A DNA stretch of 64,000 nt from Corylus avellana (GCF_901000735.1 NC_081547.1:23366046-23430045); one strand, 5' to 3'; counted from the first letter of the stretch, positions 35,001 through 47,296 are shown. The notes: a model not told the origin generated them from the letters alone. Numbers and translations: made by a program.

Positions 35001-38000
35001 TTGAACGGTTGAAAGCTCGTTTGGTTGCTAAGGGTTATACACAGACATATGGTATTGATTATGATGAGACATTTTCTCCAATTGCCAAAATCTCCTCCGT
35101 TCATATTCTTATTTCTTTGGCTTCTAATTTGGCTTGGCCCTTATTTCAATTGGATGTCAAAAATGCCTTTTTACATGGGGATCTGCACGAGGAAGTTTAT
35201 ATGGAGCAACCACCTGGGTTTGTTGCTCAGGGAGAGTATCAGGGTTGTGTCTATAAATTGAAAAAGGCTTTGTACGGTCTCAAGCAATCTCCACGGGCAT
35301 GGTTTGGGAAGTTCTCAGCGGCAGTTATGGAGTTTGGTCTTCAGCAATGTCAGACAGATCATTCAGTATTTCACTTGCATACAAGTGCTGGTCATATTCT
35401 CCTTGTGGTATATGTGGATGACATCGTGATTACAAGTAATGATTCAGGAGGCATTGCTCGGTTGGAATTGTTTTTACAACAGAAGTTTGAGACAAAAGAT
35501 TTGAGAAAACTAAGATATTTTTTGGGGATTGAAGTTGCTAGATCCCAAACAGGTATCAATTTATCCCAAAGAAAATATGTACTTGATTTGTTAGAAGAGA
35601 CGGGTCTTCTGGGTGCTCATCCTGTTGACACTCCAATGGATCCTAATAAGAAATTAGTAAAAGAGGAATTGTTTGAAGATCCCGATAGGTATCGTCACTT
35701 AGTTGGAAAGTTGAATTACCTGACCATTATTAGACCAAACATCTCATATGCAGTTGGTGTTGTCAGTCAGTTTTTGGAGGCTCCTAGGGTTTCACATTGG
35801 GAAGCTGTTACTCGTATTATTCGATATTTGAAAAGAGCTCCTGGCCTTGGGATATTGTATAGACCGAATGGACACCTTCGGGTAGAAGGGTTTACTGATG
35901 CAGATTGGGCTGGTTCTCCCTCAGATAGGCGATCTACTACAGGATATTGTACTTTCTTGGGTGGTAATCTAGTAACTTGGAAAATCAAGAAACAGACGGT
36001 GGTGGCATGGTCCAGTGCCGAGGCAGAACACAGGGCAATGTCTAACACTACTAGTGAATTGACATGGTTACAACTCTTTCTCCAAGAGATCGGATTTGCC
36101 GCTCCTACTCCTATCCCATTATTTTTGTGATAATCAAGCTGCAATACATATTGCATCTAACTCTGTCTTTCATGAAAGAACCAAGCATATTGAGGTTGAC
36201 TGTCGCTTTGTTCGAGATAAGATACTCAAAGGCGATATATCTACACCGTTCGTTAAGTCTGGAGATCAGTTAGCTGATATGTTTACAAAACCCTTGTGTC
36301 GGAAGCAGTTAGAGTTTATTTGTTCCAAGCTGGACTTATATGATATATATGCTCCAGCTTGAGGGGGAGTGTTAGAAAAATATATTGTATGGGTATTTTG
36401 GTCTTTGTACTCTATGTTGGTTTATATATATATGCAGTACGAGGGGAGTGTGGCTGTGTGATGATTGACACAGCCCCATATTCTATTCCCTTATTCTATT
36501 CTGTCCACACTACAGAATCTGAAAGTTATCTACTTCTGTATTAGGAATGTCTCCTGTGCATAACAACAACTAGTACCAAAACCAATGGATAATAGAAGTG
36601 ATGAGAGTCACCTGAGGAGTGTTAGCAGCAGTAGGACTTCCGGGAACTATGCTGTCAGGTCCATCTATGGCCTCACGGTTGCCAAGACAAAAGAAGTTTA
36701 GATAATCTTGTGGTGAGTAAGCTCCCTCAAGCCCAACCTCCACCAAAGTCTTGTAGATAGTCTCATACATCATTTGCATTGTCTTATTCTGCAATAATCA
36801 ATAATAACACCAAGATCAACAAAATACACTACTCAGCTATAACAAAATTTACAGACAAGCAAAAATGACTTCAAATTCAACTTTTTGACTGAAGAGATTT
36901 CTCCATATTGATATTAAACCTTGTCTACTGGAATGTTAAATATGAAACAAACCAATTCCAATTGAGACCAGGCTTTTGTCCCACTATATTAAGACTGAGT
37001 ATAGTATTCAATGTAATAAAGAAATTTGATGCTCCAGAATGGAAATTCTACTTTTTAGAACTTTTTGTCCAAGAAAAGATAAAGAAAATGGAATCAATTA
37101 TAATAAATCAGGTTATAGTTGGGTGTAGATTTGAGCATGCGTTAGAAGCACCAGAGCCACATTTTGTGTTAAAAAGAAAAAAAAACAGCCAACAAAGCTG
37201 AGGACATGCAGGAGAAAATGTCAGTTTTTTTTTTTTTTTTGATAAGTAATAATGATATAAAAAGCGCAAAGGGGCGCAACCCACATACACAGGAAGACAT
37301 ATGTGGGCACAACCCACAGGAGAAAATGTCAGTTTGAAGACGTATTATGGTAAAACGAAAGGAGAACCTCCTGAATGACATTTACAGAAACCTAAGTTTC
37401 TCTTTGTGTGCTCATATTGTTTCATATAATTCCACTATAAGCATAAGTCCTTAGTAATATCTTAAATGATCAAATTATAAGCTTCTCCATACCAACATAC
37501 AAAAGCTTCATATTGCTGGGTATGAACAAGAAGTTCTTTTCATGCTAAAAGTCATTCAAATTAGTTTTTATAGAATTGCTGCATATGGCGAACCTTCTGG
37601 AAAAGCTCTTCACTGCAAGGCATTCTGATAAAAGATGTGATAGCGAGAGAGAGAGGGAAAAAAATGTAGGAGTATATGTCATGCTGAATACTGAAGTATA
37701 ATAGCATGGAAAAGCCTTTCCTGACTGAACATAGTCTCAATTCCTTCCCAAGTTACTAATTGAAGCCTACCTGCCAAAATAGAATCCTTTGAGTAGCAGC
37801 ACCAGTAGGAACACCTTCTGGCCACATTGGAATAACAATATACACAGCAAATCTCTCATTTGCTCTAATTTTATCGGCAATTTTAAGGGCAATTTCCATT
37901 GGAATCAAATTATTAGCACCTGCAGAAAGATAGTGTGAGCAAAATTCTGCATTCAGCAAACAGAACAAGACAATAAAAATATATAGAACATGTGCTTATT

Positions 38001-41000
38001 ACCACATTCTCATCCTGTAAATGTTTCGGAAAAAGACTAACACAAATATGCAGTTGTTTAAAGTGGTGCGGCAGATTCCGAGTATTTTGTCAAAATGGTA
38101 TATATAACACCTAATCAAATTCTAATTATATAAAATACCAAATTGTTCCAGACCCAGTTCGTCCCACCTCTGGGCTGTGAGCTTGTGTCTTTGCCCTTGA
38201 AGTATCTTGGTCTTCCGTCAGGGGCTTATGGGGGCTTCCCAAAAGGCCAAGTATATATGGGACAATGTTATTGAGAAGATAAAACATCAGTTGGCGAATT
38301 GGAAAATGTTGTATGTGTTTAAGGGTGGTAGGCTTAACCTTATTAAGAGCATCCATTCCAATTTACCTACGTACTTCATGCATCTCTTTTCTCTCCCTAT
38401 GGGTGTTGCAAACTGTATAGAGAAGCATCAATGCGATTTCTTATAAGGTGGGCTAGGTGAGGAGTTCAAATATTACTTGGTGAGATGTCCCAAGGTTTGT
38501 ATGTTGATCTCTTAGAGAGGGTTCGGCGATTAGAAACTTGCTGATGTGCAATCATGCTCCCTTAGTAAATGGCTTTGGCACTATGGTCTCGAGAGAGAAG
38601 CTTGGTGAAGAGTGGTGATGAACGCTAAATATGGAATTTAATGGGAAGGGGGATGCTCTAGGGAGCTTGTTTGTGGAAGAATATTATGAGGGGTGGGGAT
38701 ATGACCCTTAAGGAAGCATTTTTATGTTTATTTGGTATTGCGTGCACAAATGATGCTTTTGTTGCGGATCACATAAAATTCCTTGATGTGCGATTCAGTG
38801 GAACGCAAGCTTTGCTAGAGCGTCTCGTGAGTGGGAGGTGGATGTCTGCCTCGTTTTTTCAGGTGTTGTATTTAGGGAGAGAGAGACAGGAAGGCGAGGG
38901 CAAGTTGTGATGGGCAACTTCCAAAAGAGGGTTGTTTGGTGTTAAATCTTTTTACATTGTCATGAGTTGTAATGATAGTTTTTGCTTCCCTTGAAGAGTG
39001 TTTCGCGGACTAAGGCTTAGTCAAGGGTGGCCTTTTTTGCTTGGTTGGCGGCCCTAGGAAAGATCTTTACCATGGACAATCTCTGAAAGTGGCATGTCGT
39101 TGTGGTTGATAGATGTTGTATGTGTAAAAGGAATGGGGAGTCCATGGATATCTTCTTCTTCATTGTAGGGTTTCTTGTGCTATGTGGAATGTGTTCTTCA
39201 ATTGATTTGGGGTGTCTTGGATTATACCTAGACAAGTAGTCGAGTTGTATGCTTGTTGGTGGGCAGCTGTGTAAAAGATGGTACCTTCCTGCTTTTGTAG
39301 TGCCTTTGAATTGAAGGGAAATTAATGACAGAAGTTTTAAGAATTGTGAGAGGACTTTGGAAGAGATTAAATCTTTATTTTTCAGCACCTTGTATCTTTG
39401 GACAACCGCTTTTGTTTCTCATTTGGTGATTAGTTTTCGTGAATTTATTTTTCTTTTGTCTCCTACTAGTTAGGTGGCTTCTCTTATATACTTCCTGTGT
39501 ACCTAGGAGCATCTTATATGCTTTTAATGATATCTTGATTATTTATATATATATATAAAAGATTCATTATATTTCGAGACTATCAAGACTTATATTGAAG
39601 TAAAATTCTCCTTTCGACTTTATCACTGTTCTTTAAGCTTCATCTTTCCTTAATTCCCATGTAATGCTTTTATTATCAACATTTCTTCTAAATGTGCTGA
39701 ACAGAAGTTGTCCTATTCTGGTGGTAATTTGGGTCAAGGTCTGGTCCAGCTAATAACCTGATACGCCGTTACATTTTTTTCAACTGATTAAGATCCCTTA
39801 TAAGGTATCTATTAAACATACACGTATTGAAAACTTGACAAAACAACAGACATGGTAGGTTGCTTTTTAATTCAATCTCATATGGACATGGAACTTTTAG
39901 ATGCTAGCTATAGACCCAATGTTCATATGATAATATTCGCTTTAACTCATACAATTTCAAAGTTCCTATCTATTCATGTTCACTGCAGAAATTATGACAC
40001 TGTCAGATTTAATCTGCACAACAAGTTCTAACTTTTTATAAGATAAATGATCCTCTAAATATCATGGCTATCATGATCTCCTCGTGTTAAAATTAAAATT
40101 TCCTTACCTACGTCTTTATTCGAATTCCAATTGTATGAAGATCCAATGAAATACTGGTTCTCTATATAAATGAAATGCTGCGCAGAACGAATAGCCTTAA
40201 CATATGCCGTATGTATGCTCATGTCGATCAGCACATTCTTCCCACACATTAGGTTCTGTTACAAGAAAGTAAGAAAGTAATTAATAAACTTCAGCCACAG
40301 GAAAGTGGGGAGGAGGGAGGGAAAGGGGGGTATTGTAAACTGAAATAACCACAAAGATAAAACTATATCACTAAACTGAAATCAGCAGAAGGATAAAACT
40401 AGTCACTAAGTGTCACCTCACCTTGGCTGTGGCATCTTGTGGTTCCTTTGGGAAGCCTTTAACGGAATTTGAATCAATAGATCGAAAAATCTCCATTTGG
40501 AAAACCAAAGAAAATGAACAAGACATTTTCATCAGTAAGCTAACACACATTACCAAAACAAATTGCAAATCAACACATCATTTTGACCTAATCCAAGGTC
40601 CTAGGGCAATTCAACAATTAATTAAGACCATCTGACCTGAACATGCCAAGCTTCTGGATCATTCTCGCTGGTGCAACTAGCATCGGACAGTCCAATGATG
40701 TCTGGAATTCTTTCTAGCCTGAGCAAGGCATCATCATATGAAGTTTTCAGTTTTTTAATCCCATGGGGTTTTGCAGCCTTAAACCAGCGATCCTCGAAGT
40801 TGGTCAGAACGTCGTATGCTGCTGGACCATCAATTTTGGAGTGCAAATCATGCCATGGCTCTCGTGGACAACCAGCAATGTTACCCTGTCAAGGTAATAG
40901 CCCACAACAAAAAACAGAGTTAATTACTTTAGAAGACAATTATGTATGAAAATAACAGTTCCTACGACATTTAGCTGAACATTCCCCAAGATTTTCAATT

Positions 41001-44000
41001 GCTAGAGTCCAAAAACTAAGCCAGGAAGTATTGCAACATTTGTTGCGTAGACTAGCAATTTTATTTTTGTAAGACAATTGGAAGACAATTATATCTTAGA
41101 ATAGCAGTTCCTTGGCCATTTTAGATGGACATTCCACCAAGTTTTCCAGTTTCTTGACTCCAAAAACTAAATTCCGGGCATTAAAAGTATTCATTGCATA
41201 AACTTGCAATTTTATTGGCCTAATTTCATGTACATTTGTTCAAGTTGCGTTTCTTTGCACATTTGAATGACTAAATGAGATTGTCTAGCAGATAAAATAA
41301 TGGCACAATAATTTTTTTGGGTCCTTACTTCCGTGTCCATGGGGTCTACACGTACTCCTGAAAATTAATGTGGCTCAAAATCTATCCTCAACAACTTAGT
41401 ATGGATACAATTAAAAACACACTGCATCTCAAGCTCTTGCAGAAAAGTTCCATGCATTATTAACAACAGCTTGTTCAAATTTGAAGTGACATTACCGTGT
41501 AAGTAGGGTTGTGATAGTCATCCTTATGCACTGTTTGGAGTGTCCTAAATATAGGATGCTGTGGAGTGTCATATCGCCCATCGCATAAATCAAGTCCTCC
41601 AACGAAAGCTATTATTTTTCTTCTATTGTTGCCAGCATCAGCATCCACAATTACAGTTTTTTGATGGTGTGTATATATTGTTTCGACTTCCTGATAATAC
41701 AAGAAACAAGAAGAAATTCAAAATTGCAAACCAACTCCATATAAAATCAATCAAAGTTTTAGATAAGAACATTTACATAGCAGACTTTTTCTTCTCATGC
41801 TCCAAACCATAGGCTATACAATTTTATGTTTTGAAAATTGATGCATGCCTTACTTTACCAGACAAAAGAACTGACAATTTAAACAGTAAATAAATCATAT
41901 ATCATATTATGCTTTTAACGCACACTTGCTTTTTTTTTTTTGATAACATAAGAGAACTTTACTCAGATTAATTGCACGTCGCAAATGCATACTGTACAAC
42001 AATCCTCACAATTAATCAAACTTCTACGGGTAACTGTCCCTACCCGCCAGAATCAGTTACCAAGTAACCCAGGAGCTTTCACTCCTGACGGGCCAAGCAG
42101 TTTAACCTCATGCCCAGGAGGCAACAGTAAATAAATCATATATCATATTATGCTTTTAGCGCACACTTGCTGTATAAGGTGATGATATAAATCGCCAACG
42201 GCAAGAAAGAGATTGAAGTAAAGTTGGATGGATTTGGTGTATTAGGTGATGACATAAATCACTGACAAAAGAAAAGAAATTGAATCAAAGTCAGATGGAC
42301 CTGCTTTGAGAAGGTGATGATAGAAATCACCAACTTAAGAAAAGAGATTAAAGTGAAGTCAAATCGACTCGCTTTAGTACCATGTTAAAATTTAAATATA
42401 AAATAAACTACACAGAAATATGCGAAATAATATTTTAAAGAATAAAGAAATGGAAAACACAAATATTTAAGTGATTCGACCTTAGAGACTGAAATCCACT
42501 GTACACAAAGCCCAAAGGGCTTACATGTTTGATTATTGGCTTTAATATATAGCACATTATCAGGAACCAATATTTATAAGGGAATTTCAACAATTTGAAA
42601 ATAGAAAGTCAATTATTAATGTATTACATTTGAATATCAAATCAAGAAAATTGTTTGGCGCAATCTCATGATTTAATCCCAACAATCGATCCATTGACTT
42701 ATTCTTATATGAAAGGTGAAGCATATTTCAACATACATCAAACCTGGGTTACAGTTATTTAACATGCTAGATACCAAATTTAGCCACCATAATGTAGAAT
42801 GTGCCATTAATTTTTCCCCCTCTGGTTTCCAACAGTCTAGGAGTTCTAAACAATGATGTGAAAGAAAATTAAAACTGATGCAAAAAAATTGTATAGCATT
42901 AGTCATATCTACTATGAAAAAGAACCTAAAAAAATGAAGTTAAAAAAACGTGGGTTTTACATCTAACCCTTTGTTTGAGCCAGCTATGTCGCTTTCCAGC
43001 ATTGCGGGGACAAAGTAGCACCTGTACAGAAGAATGCTTGAAGAAACGGCGAGTTTCCTCGTCATGGGTTTGCATGATTCCATCCTGCATACAAAGAGGT
43101 TTATTAGAAAAAATAAATAAAATAATAATAAATAAATCTAAAAAAGCTTTCTGATTAGAAACAAAAAAGGGGAAGTAATATGTAAAATAGGACATTTTGC
43201 GGTGCCATGGAATGAAACTGAAACCCAAGAACTCACCAGTTATGATAATAAACTTATCAAGCTTCACCTAAGAATTCAAACTAAAGAAAATGTAAAGCAC
43301 TACACATGAGTACGACCATCTACACACACAAAAAGCATGATATCTTGCCATGTAACATATTTTATTTCTAAAATTTGAAACTCAAACTCTAGGTTAGGCC
43401 AAAAAAGAGATTACAATTTAATGATGTTTTAAAATATATCATATGTTTTAATAAGTATGATCCAGAACTGAGGCACATTATATGCTGAAATGACATGATA
43501 TGTTTCTCAAGGTAAGTTACTTACCGTTTTGTAACCCAAAATGCTTCTCGATGTAGGGTCATCCCAAATAAGAAGCAATACTCTTACTCCTTCCTGGGAC
43601 TTGGACCTCAGAAGATCCCCTAGGGTGCAATTTGAACCAGAATTAGTATCCCGGACCAGTCTAACTTTGTGCCACACTGACCACCCTGTAATGTAAATCA
43701 AACGGCGGGCCTGGCGTATCGCATCAAAAATGTCATGCCAACACTTCCCATGTACATAATACGTCCCTCGGTCAAGCTTCAGGTTCGGAAGGAACCCATC
43801 TGGAACATGGGCATCTTGATAAAGAGTTACAGTTCCTCCTTTCCTGAGAGGAAAGTATGTTCCAGGAACTCCGTGGTAATCAGGGCCTGCCCCTACTCCA
43901 TGATAATAAATGCTCAGATTCTCAATCGGTGTGTACTGAATTGAAAGACTCAACGTAGCTCCAGGCTTACAAGGCTTCCCGCTATTATTCAGGATTGGGA

Positions 44001-45171
44001 AGGTTCCTTCAACCTTTGCCCCTGAATATATCTGTTCCACTGGAATTGCCACGACTCCTATAAGCTGTGACCCCACTACATCACTATCTTTAACCAAAAA
44101 ATGCACTTCAGCAGCATAATGCGCAACAGGAACATTGAAACGTTGCTTCCAAACAGGATTTTCATCATTGCTAATCACATAAGTCCTCCCAATCACAGCA
44201 TTTGATACTGTAATTGAAACATAAGGATCACTGGTGATCTTATGATTCATGTGGCCTTCAATTTTGTTGCTCATGTTCCCTGGTAATTTGGCAAACACAT
44301 CCCCCAAAGTTTTATGGAACATGTCCATATTCGGAAGGTTATGTGCACGATTAACCCAAATATCCAAATTTCCATGTAAGAGCAACACCTTCAATGACCC
44401 TTTATTCTGCAGAGGCACAATCTGCAAGTTCTGACTATGCTGTGACCCATTGAATGAGCCCGAGTTTCCATAAGCAGAATGTCCAGGTGAATTAATCTGA
44501 CCTGAATAAGGCCCCTCCCAACCACTCGAAAACGACTCATTAGGATAGCCATAAAATTCTCCCTGCCTATCATACCTTGCACTAGGAGGAGCACTCGTCA
44601 ATGATGGCACAGAAGGTGCCGGGTGTGATGCAGGGGCAGCAGGGTGATTATCAGACAATTTCATATTACTAAAGTGATCATCCAAACGCGGGTAAGCAAT
44701 AGGGCGAGAAGGGATGGGATCATTGATACTATCAGCATTCAAAGGTGACCCAATTCCTATATAACTGGAACTATCCTGCCGAAGATGATTGGAGAAGCTA
44801 TTCACACGGGGAGGGGCTTGGGGCAGGCCTGAAATTTCAGGAGGCGGGTATAGTGGATAATGGTAAGGGGAGGAGGAACCATATTGGAAGCTACCATGGT
44901 GTTCAAGGGTTGGTTGTGGAGGAATATGGGAAATTGGTGCAGCCGGATATGGGTATGGATGGGGGGGAGGAGGATGGTGGTGATAGTCTAAAGGGCCTGA
45001 ATGGGAGGATGGTGAAGAAGGTGGTGGTGGGTATGCATAAGGGTAAGACTGCGCAGCATTGTATGGATTAGGGTAAGGAGGGGGAGGGTATGGATCTGAA
45101 TTTGGTGGTGGTGGGGGGTATGCATAGGGATTGTGGTTTGGGTATGAAGATGAGGAGCCATAATTATCCAT
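29061..45171 (-). CDS. Phospholipase D beta (C2-type), 10 exons
   Basis: Exons in transcript order: 45171-43525, 43084-42968, 41690-41496, 40885-40637, 40490-40422, 40255-40108, 37919-37771, 36788-36612, 31299-31102, 29354-29061; 1080 aa. It hydrolyses membrane phospholipids such as phosphatidylcholine to phosphatidic acid and free head group, with Ca2+ and phosphoinositide dependence for this class. Residues 1 to about 255 are a Pro/Tyr-rich extension typical of PLD beta. The C2 domain spans about 258-410 ([15 protein letters not shown]...). The two catalytic HxKx4D motifs are HQKTVIVD (His597, Lys599, Asp604) and HSKGMIVD (His931, Lys933, Asp938). The ending [14 protein letters not shown] is family-typical. 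All junctions are GT-AG and in phase. The chosen ATG is the first; the preceding codon is TTG. Nothing in the coding sequence is broken, despite several transposons in the introns. Confidence 0.97.
30350..30475 (+). mobile_element. LINE 3' tail fragment in PLD intron 9
   Basis: Contains tgtgtacttaggttgcgcc, tttgcgctttttaatga and gattacttac followed by a short A run, the same 3' tail wording as the LINE pieces at 3460, 37228 and 39530. It is too short for coding content. Confidence 0.6.
31476..31615 (+). repeat. 5' LTR of the copia element
   Basis: 140 bp, TGTTAG...CCACA; differs from the 3' LTR at a single base (gtatgagg here, gtacgagg there). Confidence 0.95.
32292..32944 (+). pseudogene. 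Broken gag region of the copia element
   Basis: Starts MAAKPETT and carries the copia gag words [18 protein letters not shown], then changes frame near 32465. The second frame (from about 32480) continues through HMYSGTGNI and [15 protein letters not shown] to a Gly/Arg-rich region and stops at a TGA (32942-32944) that reads as a CGA-to-TGA change. Gag forms the particle that packages the element RNA. Downstream, the CCHC zinc knuckle has lost its second Cys (CTHYGR). Confidence 0.85.
32945..36363 (+). pseudogene. Broken pol region of the copia element
   Basis: In order: protease segment with [14 protein letters not shown], the GAG-pre-integrase HxxxH...CxxC region, integrase core (33830 on, with the [19 protein letters not shown] block), reverse transcriptase with YVDD at about 35411, and RNase H. 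In-frame stops at 33782-33784 (TGA), 34607-34609 (TAG) and 34733-34735 (TGA) all look like C-to-T changes of CGA or CAG. One extra T near 36122 shifts the frame, so the RNase H end is read from a second frame (to 36362). The RNase H motif reads EAEHRAM where EAEYRAM is usual. Confidence 0.88.
36370..36509 (+). repeat. 3' LTR of the copia element
   Basis: 140 bp, starts directly after the purine tract and ends CCACA before the ctaca target duplication; 139 of 140 positions equal the 5' LTR. Confidence 0.95.
37228..37316 (-). mobile_element. 89 bp LINE 3' end with perfect 19 bp TSD, PLD intron 7
   Basis: caggagaaaatgtcagttt stands at 37209-37227 and again at 37317-37335. Between them lies a poly-T run (the poly-A tail on the minus strand), gataagtaat and a short segment including gcgcaaaggggcgcaaccc. 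A severely 5'-truncated LINE insertion in the same orientation as the PLD gene. Confidence 0.85.
38150..39560 (+). mobile_element. 5'-truncated LINE in PLD intron 6
   Basis: Encodes, with frame breaks, the LINE ORF2 stretch [20 protein letters not shown]...[17 protein letters not shown] (38207-38446), the same region found in the GET3 LINE ([15 protein letters not shown]...). The downstream part, to about 39400, corresponds to the zf-RVT region but is degenerate. It ends with the family tail (cctgtgtacctagg ... tgatatcttgatta). Antisense to the PLD gene. Confidence 0.75.
41882..42171. repeat. 49 bp direct repeats flanking a retroposon
   Basis: 41882-41930 and 42123-42171 are the same 49 bp (aacagtaaataaatcatata...) with one mismatch. 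They flank the poly-T-led insertion at 41931-42122. Confidence 0.9.
41931..42122 (-). mobile_element. SINE-like retroposon in PLD intron 2
   Basis: 192 bp. On the minus strand it begins tgcctcctgggcatgagg, contains gtgaaagctcctgggtta and ends in an A tail after ctcttatgttatc. No open frame. Poly-A at one end and direct repeats at both ends indicate target-primed insertion. It is unrelated in wording to the SINE family at 10778, 20089 and 23803. Confidence 0.7.
42176..42378 (+). repeat. Three-unit tandem repeat, period about 67 bp, PLD intron 2
   Basis: Units start aaggtgatgatataaatc (42177), aggtgatgacataaatc (42244) and aaggtgatgatagaaatc (42311), each followed by an A/G-rich stretch with gaaa and gtca words. 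They are about 70 percent alike by eye. Confidence 0.7.
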
Positions 45172-46338
45172 TAACAAACACTAAATTTGGGGTTCTTCAC
45201 GATTATACTTGAATGAGCAATTGTTCATGAAAACTGGGAAAACGAAATCTATTGCAGAACATATCAAGTGGGTTTATTCTATTTCTAACAACAATACGAA
45301 CACTGAACAGAGATATTGTATTAGAATCCAAACCTATACTATTGATCAAAACGAAGATATACAGAGCGGAGCGGATGAAGCTGGGGTTTTGCTCACAACG
45401 ACGGCAGAGAATCAACTGAAAAAGCGCAAAAGAGAGAAACAGGGTTTTGATGATACCTTTAACAAATGTTGTTTACCAGAGAAGGGTAAAAGGATCGTCC
45501 TCGGAAGTAGCAAAGAATTTCAGAGAGAGAGAGAGAGGACTTTTTTGCAGGGAAAACTTCGTCGGGTAAACAACGTGTGCAACGGCGTCAAGGACAACCT
45601 GGCATGTCCAGACCAGATTTAATACCTGTTTGCTTTTACTGCCATGACACCGACTACTTGGATTAATGTTAGAAATGTTTCTTCATTATTTCAAAAAAAA
45701 TGATATAATTTTTTAAATTATTATTAATTTTTTAATTGATTATTATTAAATTTTAATTAAATTGTGATTTTGAAAGCCATCTCATTCTTAAAATAATTTC
45801 TAAAATTACTCGTATAGATGAGGTATGAAAAACTTTGTTAACTTTGTGAGTTTAAAAAGTTACTAAATAATCTTTCTCTTAAGGAAGAAAAAAAAGATTC
45901 ATATAATTAGAAAGGTTGGCAAAATCCGTTAATATGTCACATTTATACCCTAGTAACCTTCACTTTATGGAGCGTGATCTCCAACTAATTAAGCTAATTT
46001 TTAGGAATAATAACAATCATATTGTAACACGTATTACTTATGATAAAAAATAAATAAATAAAGTGATCGAGCTTCTCTTATGATTGAATTGGCAAGGGCA
46101 ACTCAAGCCTTAGGCCACTTATGCCCCCAATTAGATTTGTTGCAAAAAAGAAACAAAAAGAGTTTTTAAATATGGTAAAAAGTTAATAAATACTCTCTAA
46201 TAAAGGTTCCCTTAGTAATTGTACAATAAAGGTTATATCCAAAAAAAAAAAAAAAAAAAAAAAACTGTAGGATGTAGAAAGTTAATAAATAGTCTCTAAT
46301 AAGGCCTCCCAATTATGGTAAAAGTATGGTAATTACTA

Positions 46339-46707
46339 GGGTAAAGTCCACTTAACTCCCTTAAATTATTATTCTAATGACAATCTATCCCTCAAATTAT
46401 CAATTACGACAATTTATCCCACAAACTACCAAAACAATGACAATGTATCCCCCAATGCTAGCAAAATGATGAAATTATCCCTATAGAATTTTCAATAAGA
46501 CAAAAATACCCTTACAAGTTTGAAAAAAAAATTAAATTTTAGTATTTTTGTTTTTATTTTAGTAAGGGTAATTTCGTTATTTTGTTAAAATTGGAGGTAC
46601 ATTGTCATTGTTTTGGTAGTTTATGGGGTAAATTATCGCAATTGATAGTTTAGAGGGTAGATTGTCATTAGGGTGATAGTTTGAGGGGGTTAAGTAGACT
46701 TTACCAT
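46339..46707. mobile_element. Mutator-like MITE C (perfect 9 bp TSD)
   Basis: taattacta stands at 46330-46338 and 46708-46716. The inverted ends are gggtaaagtccacttaa and tggtaaagtctacttaa on the other strand, with further paired words such as ctaccaaaacaatgacaatgt inside. At 369 bp it is the shortest of the three A/B/C family members, with almost no interior beyond its arms. Confidence 0.88.
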
Positions 46708-47066
46708 AATTACTAATTAAAAGTCTATTTAGTCACATTCATGAAAAGTCTCAACATTCATAAATTATAAAAAAGTTTCTCTTGCATGACCTTTTCAATT
46801 AAATGCTTAGAAGAAGATGAAAAGTCTTAGTCTCCTAGGTGCATAATTTTTTCCCCAACATCCATTTCAACTAAATGCTTAAAAGAATATGGAATGTCTT
46901 CGAAGTGCATAAATTCTCATTATTTGGGTTGTATATTATATATAGAATATTTACAACCTTTAAAATTTAACTAATTTTACAATGGGCTCTTTAAAATTTC
47001 TCTAATTCAATTCTTAAAATGTACTTTAGTTTATCTAGTTAACCATTTTTCAAAATTACTAAGAGT

Positions 47067-47296
47067 CTATTTGGGATTCCGTTTGAGAAATATAGTTTTT
47101 AAGTCAAAAAGTGTTTCTGGGCAAAAGTTTCATTTTTAAGCTTTTGTCAAAAGTGCATTTAGACTATTTTTAAGTTTTTTGGACCCTTAAAAATGTTTTT
47201 TATTTTTTTACCAAACGAGTATTTTTTTATTCAAACGGACTTTTTGAGTATCAAAAGCACTTTTAGTCCCCTTAAACGCAATCGCAAACAAGTCCT
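47067..47296. mobile_element. Small MITE with ttgggatt...cgtttgag ends
   Basis: Left end tatttgggattccgtttgag is answered by right end cttaaacgcaatcgcaaaca; the inside repeats aaaagtg/cacttttg words. A relative lies in the SBT4.14-like gene at about 57715-57945. Confidence 0.55.

Larger units (their letters stand above)
31476..36509 (+). mobile_element. Ty1/copia LTR retrotransposon in PLD intron 8
   Basis: A 5034 bp element with two 140 bp LTRs, a perfect 5 bp target duplication ctaca (31471-31475 and 36510-36514), a primer-binding site complementary to initiator tRNA-Met (tggtatcagagc at 31616) and a purine tract (gagggggag, 36361-36369). Gene order gag, protease, integrase, reverse transcriptase, RNase H marks it as copia type. 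It lies antisense to the host gene, between exons 8 and 9. It is dead: four in-frame stops and two frameshifts. Confidence 0.97.

Noticed and set aside
31476..36509. An autonomous, intact copia element
   Set aside because: Four in-frame stops, two frameshifts and a lost zinc-knuckle Cys show it cannot encode a full polyprotein.
45209..45622. Plus-strand open frame of 137 codons
   Set aside because: Lies over the PLD 5' UTR/promoter on the opposite strand; low-complexity basic product without a domain.
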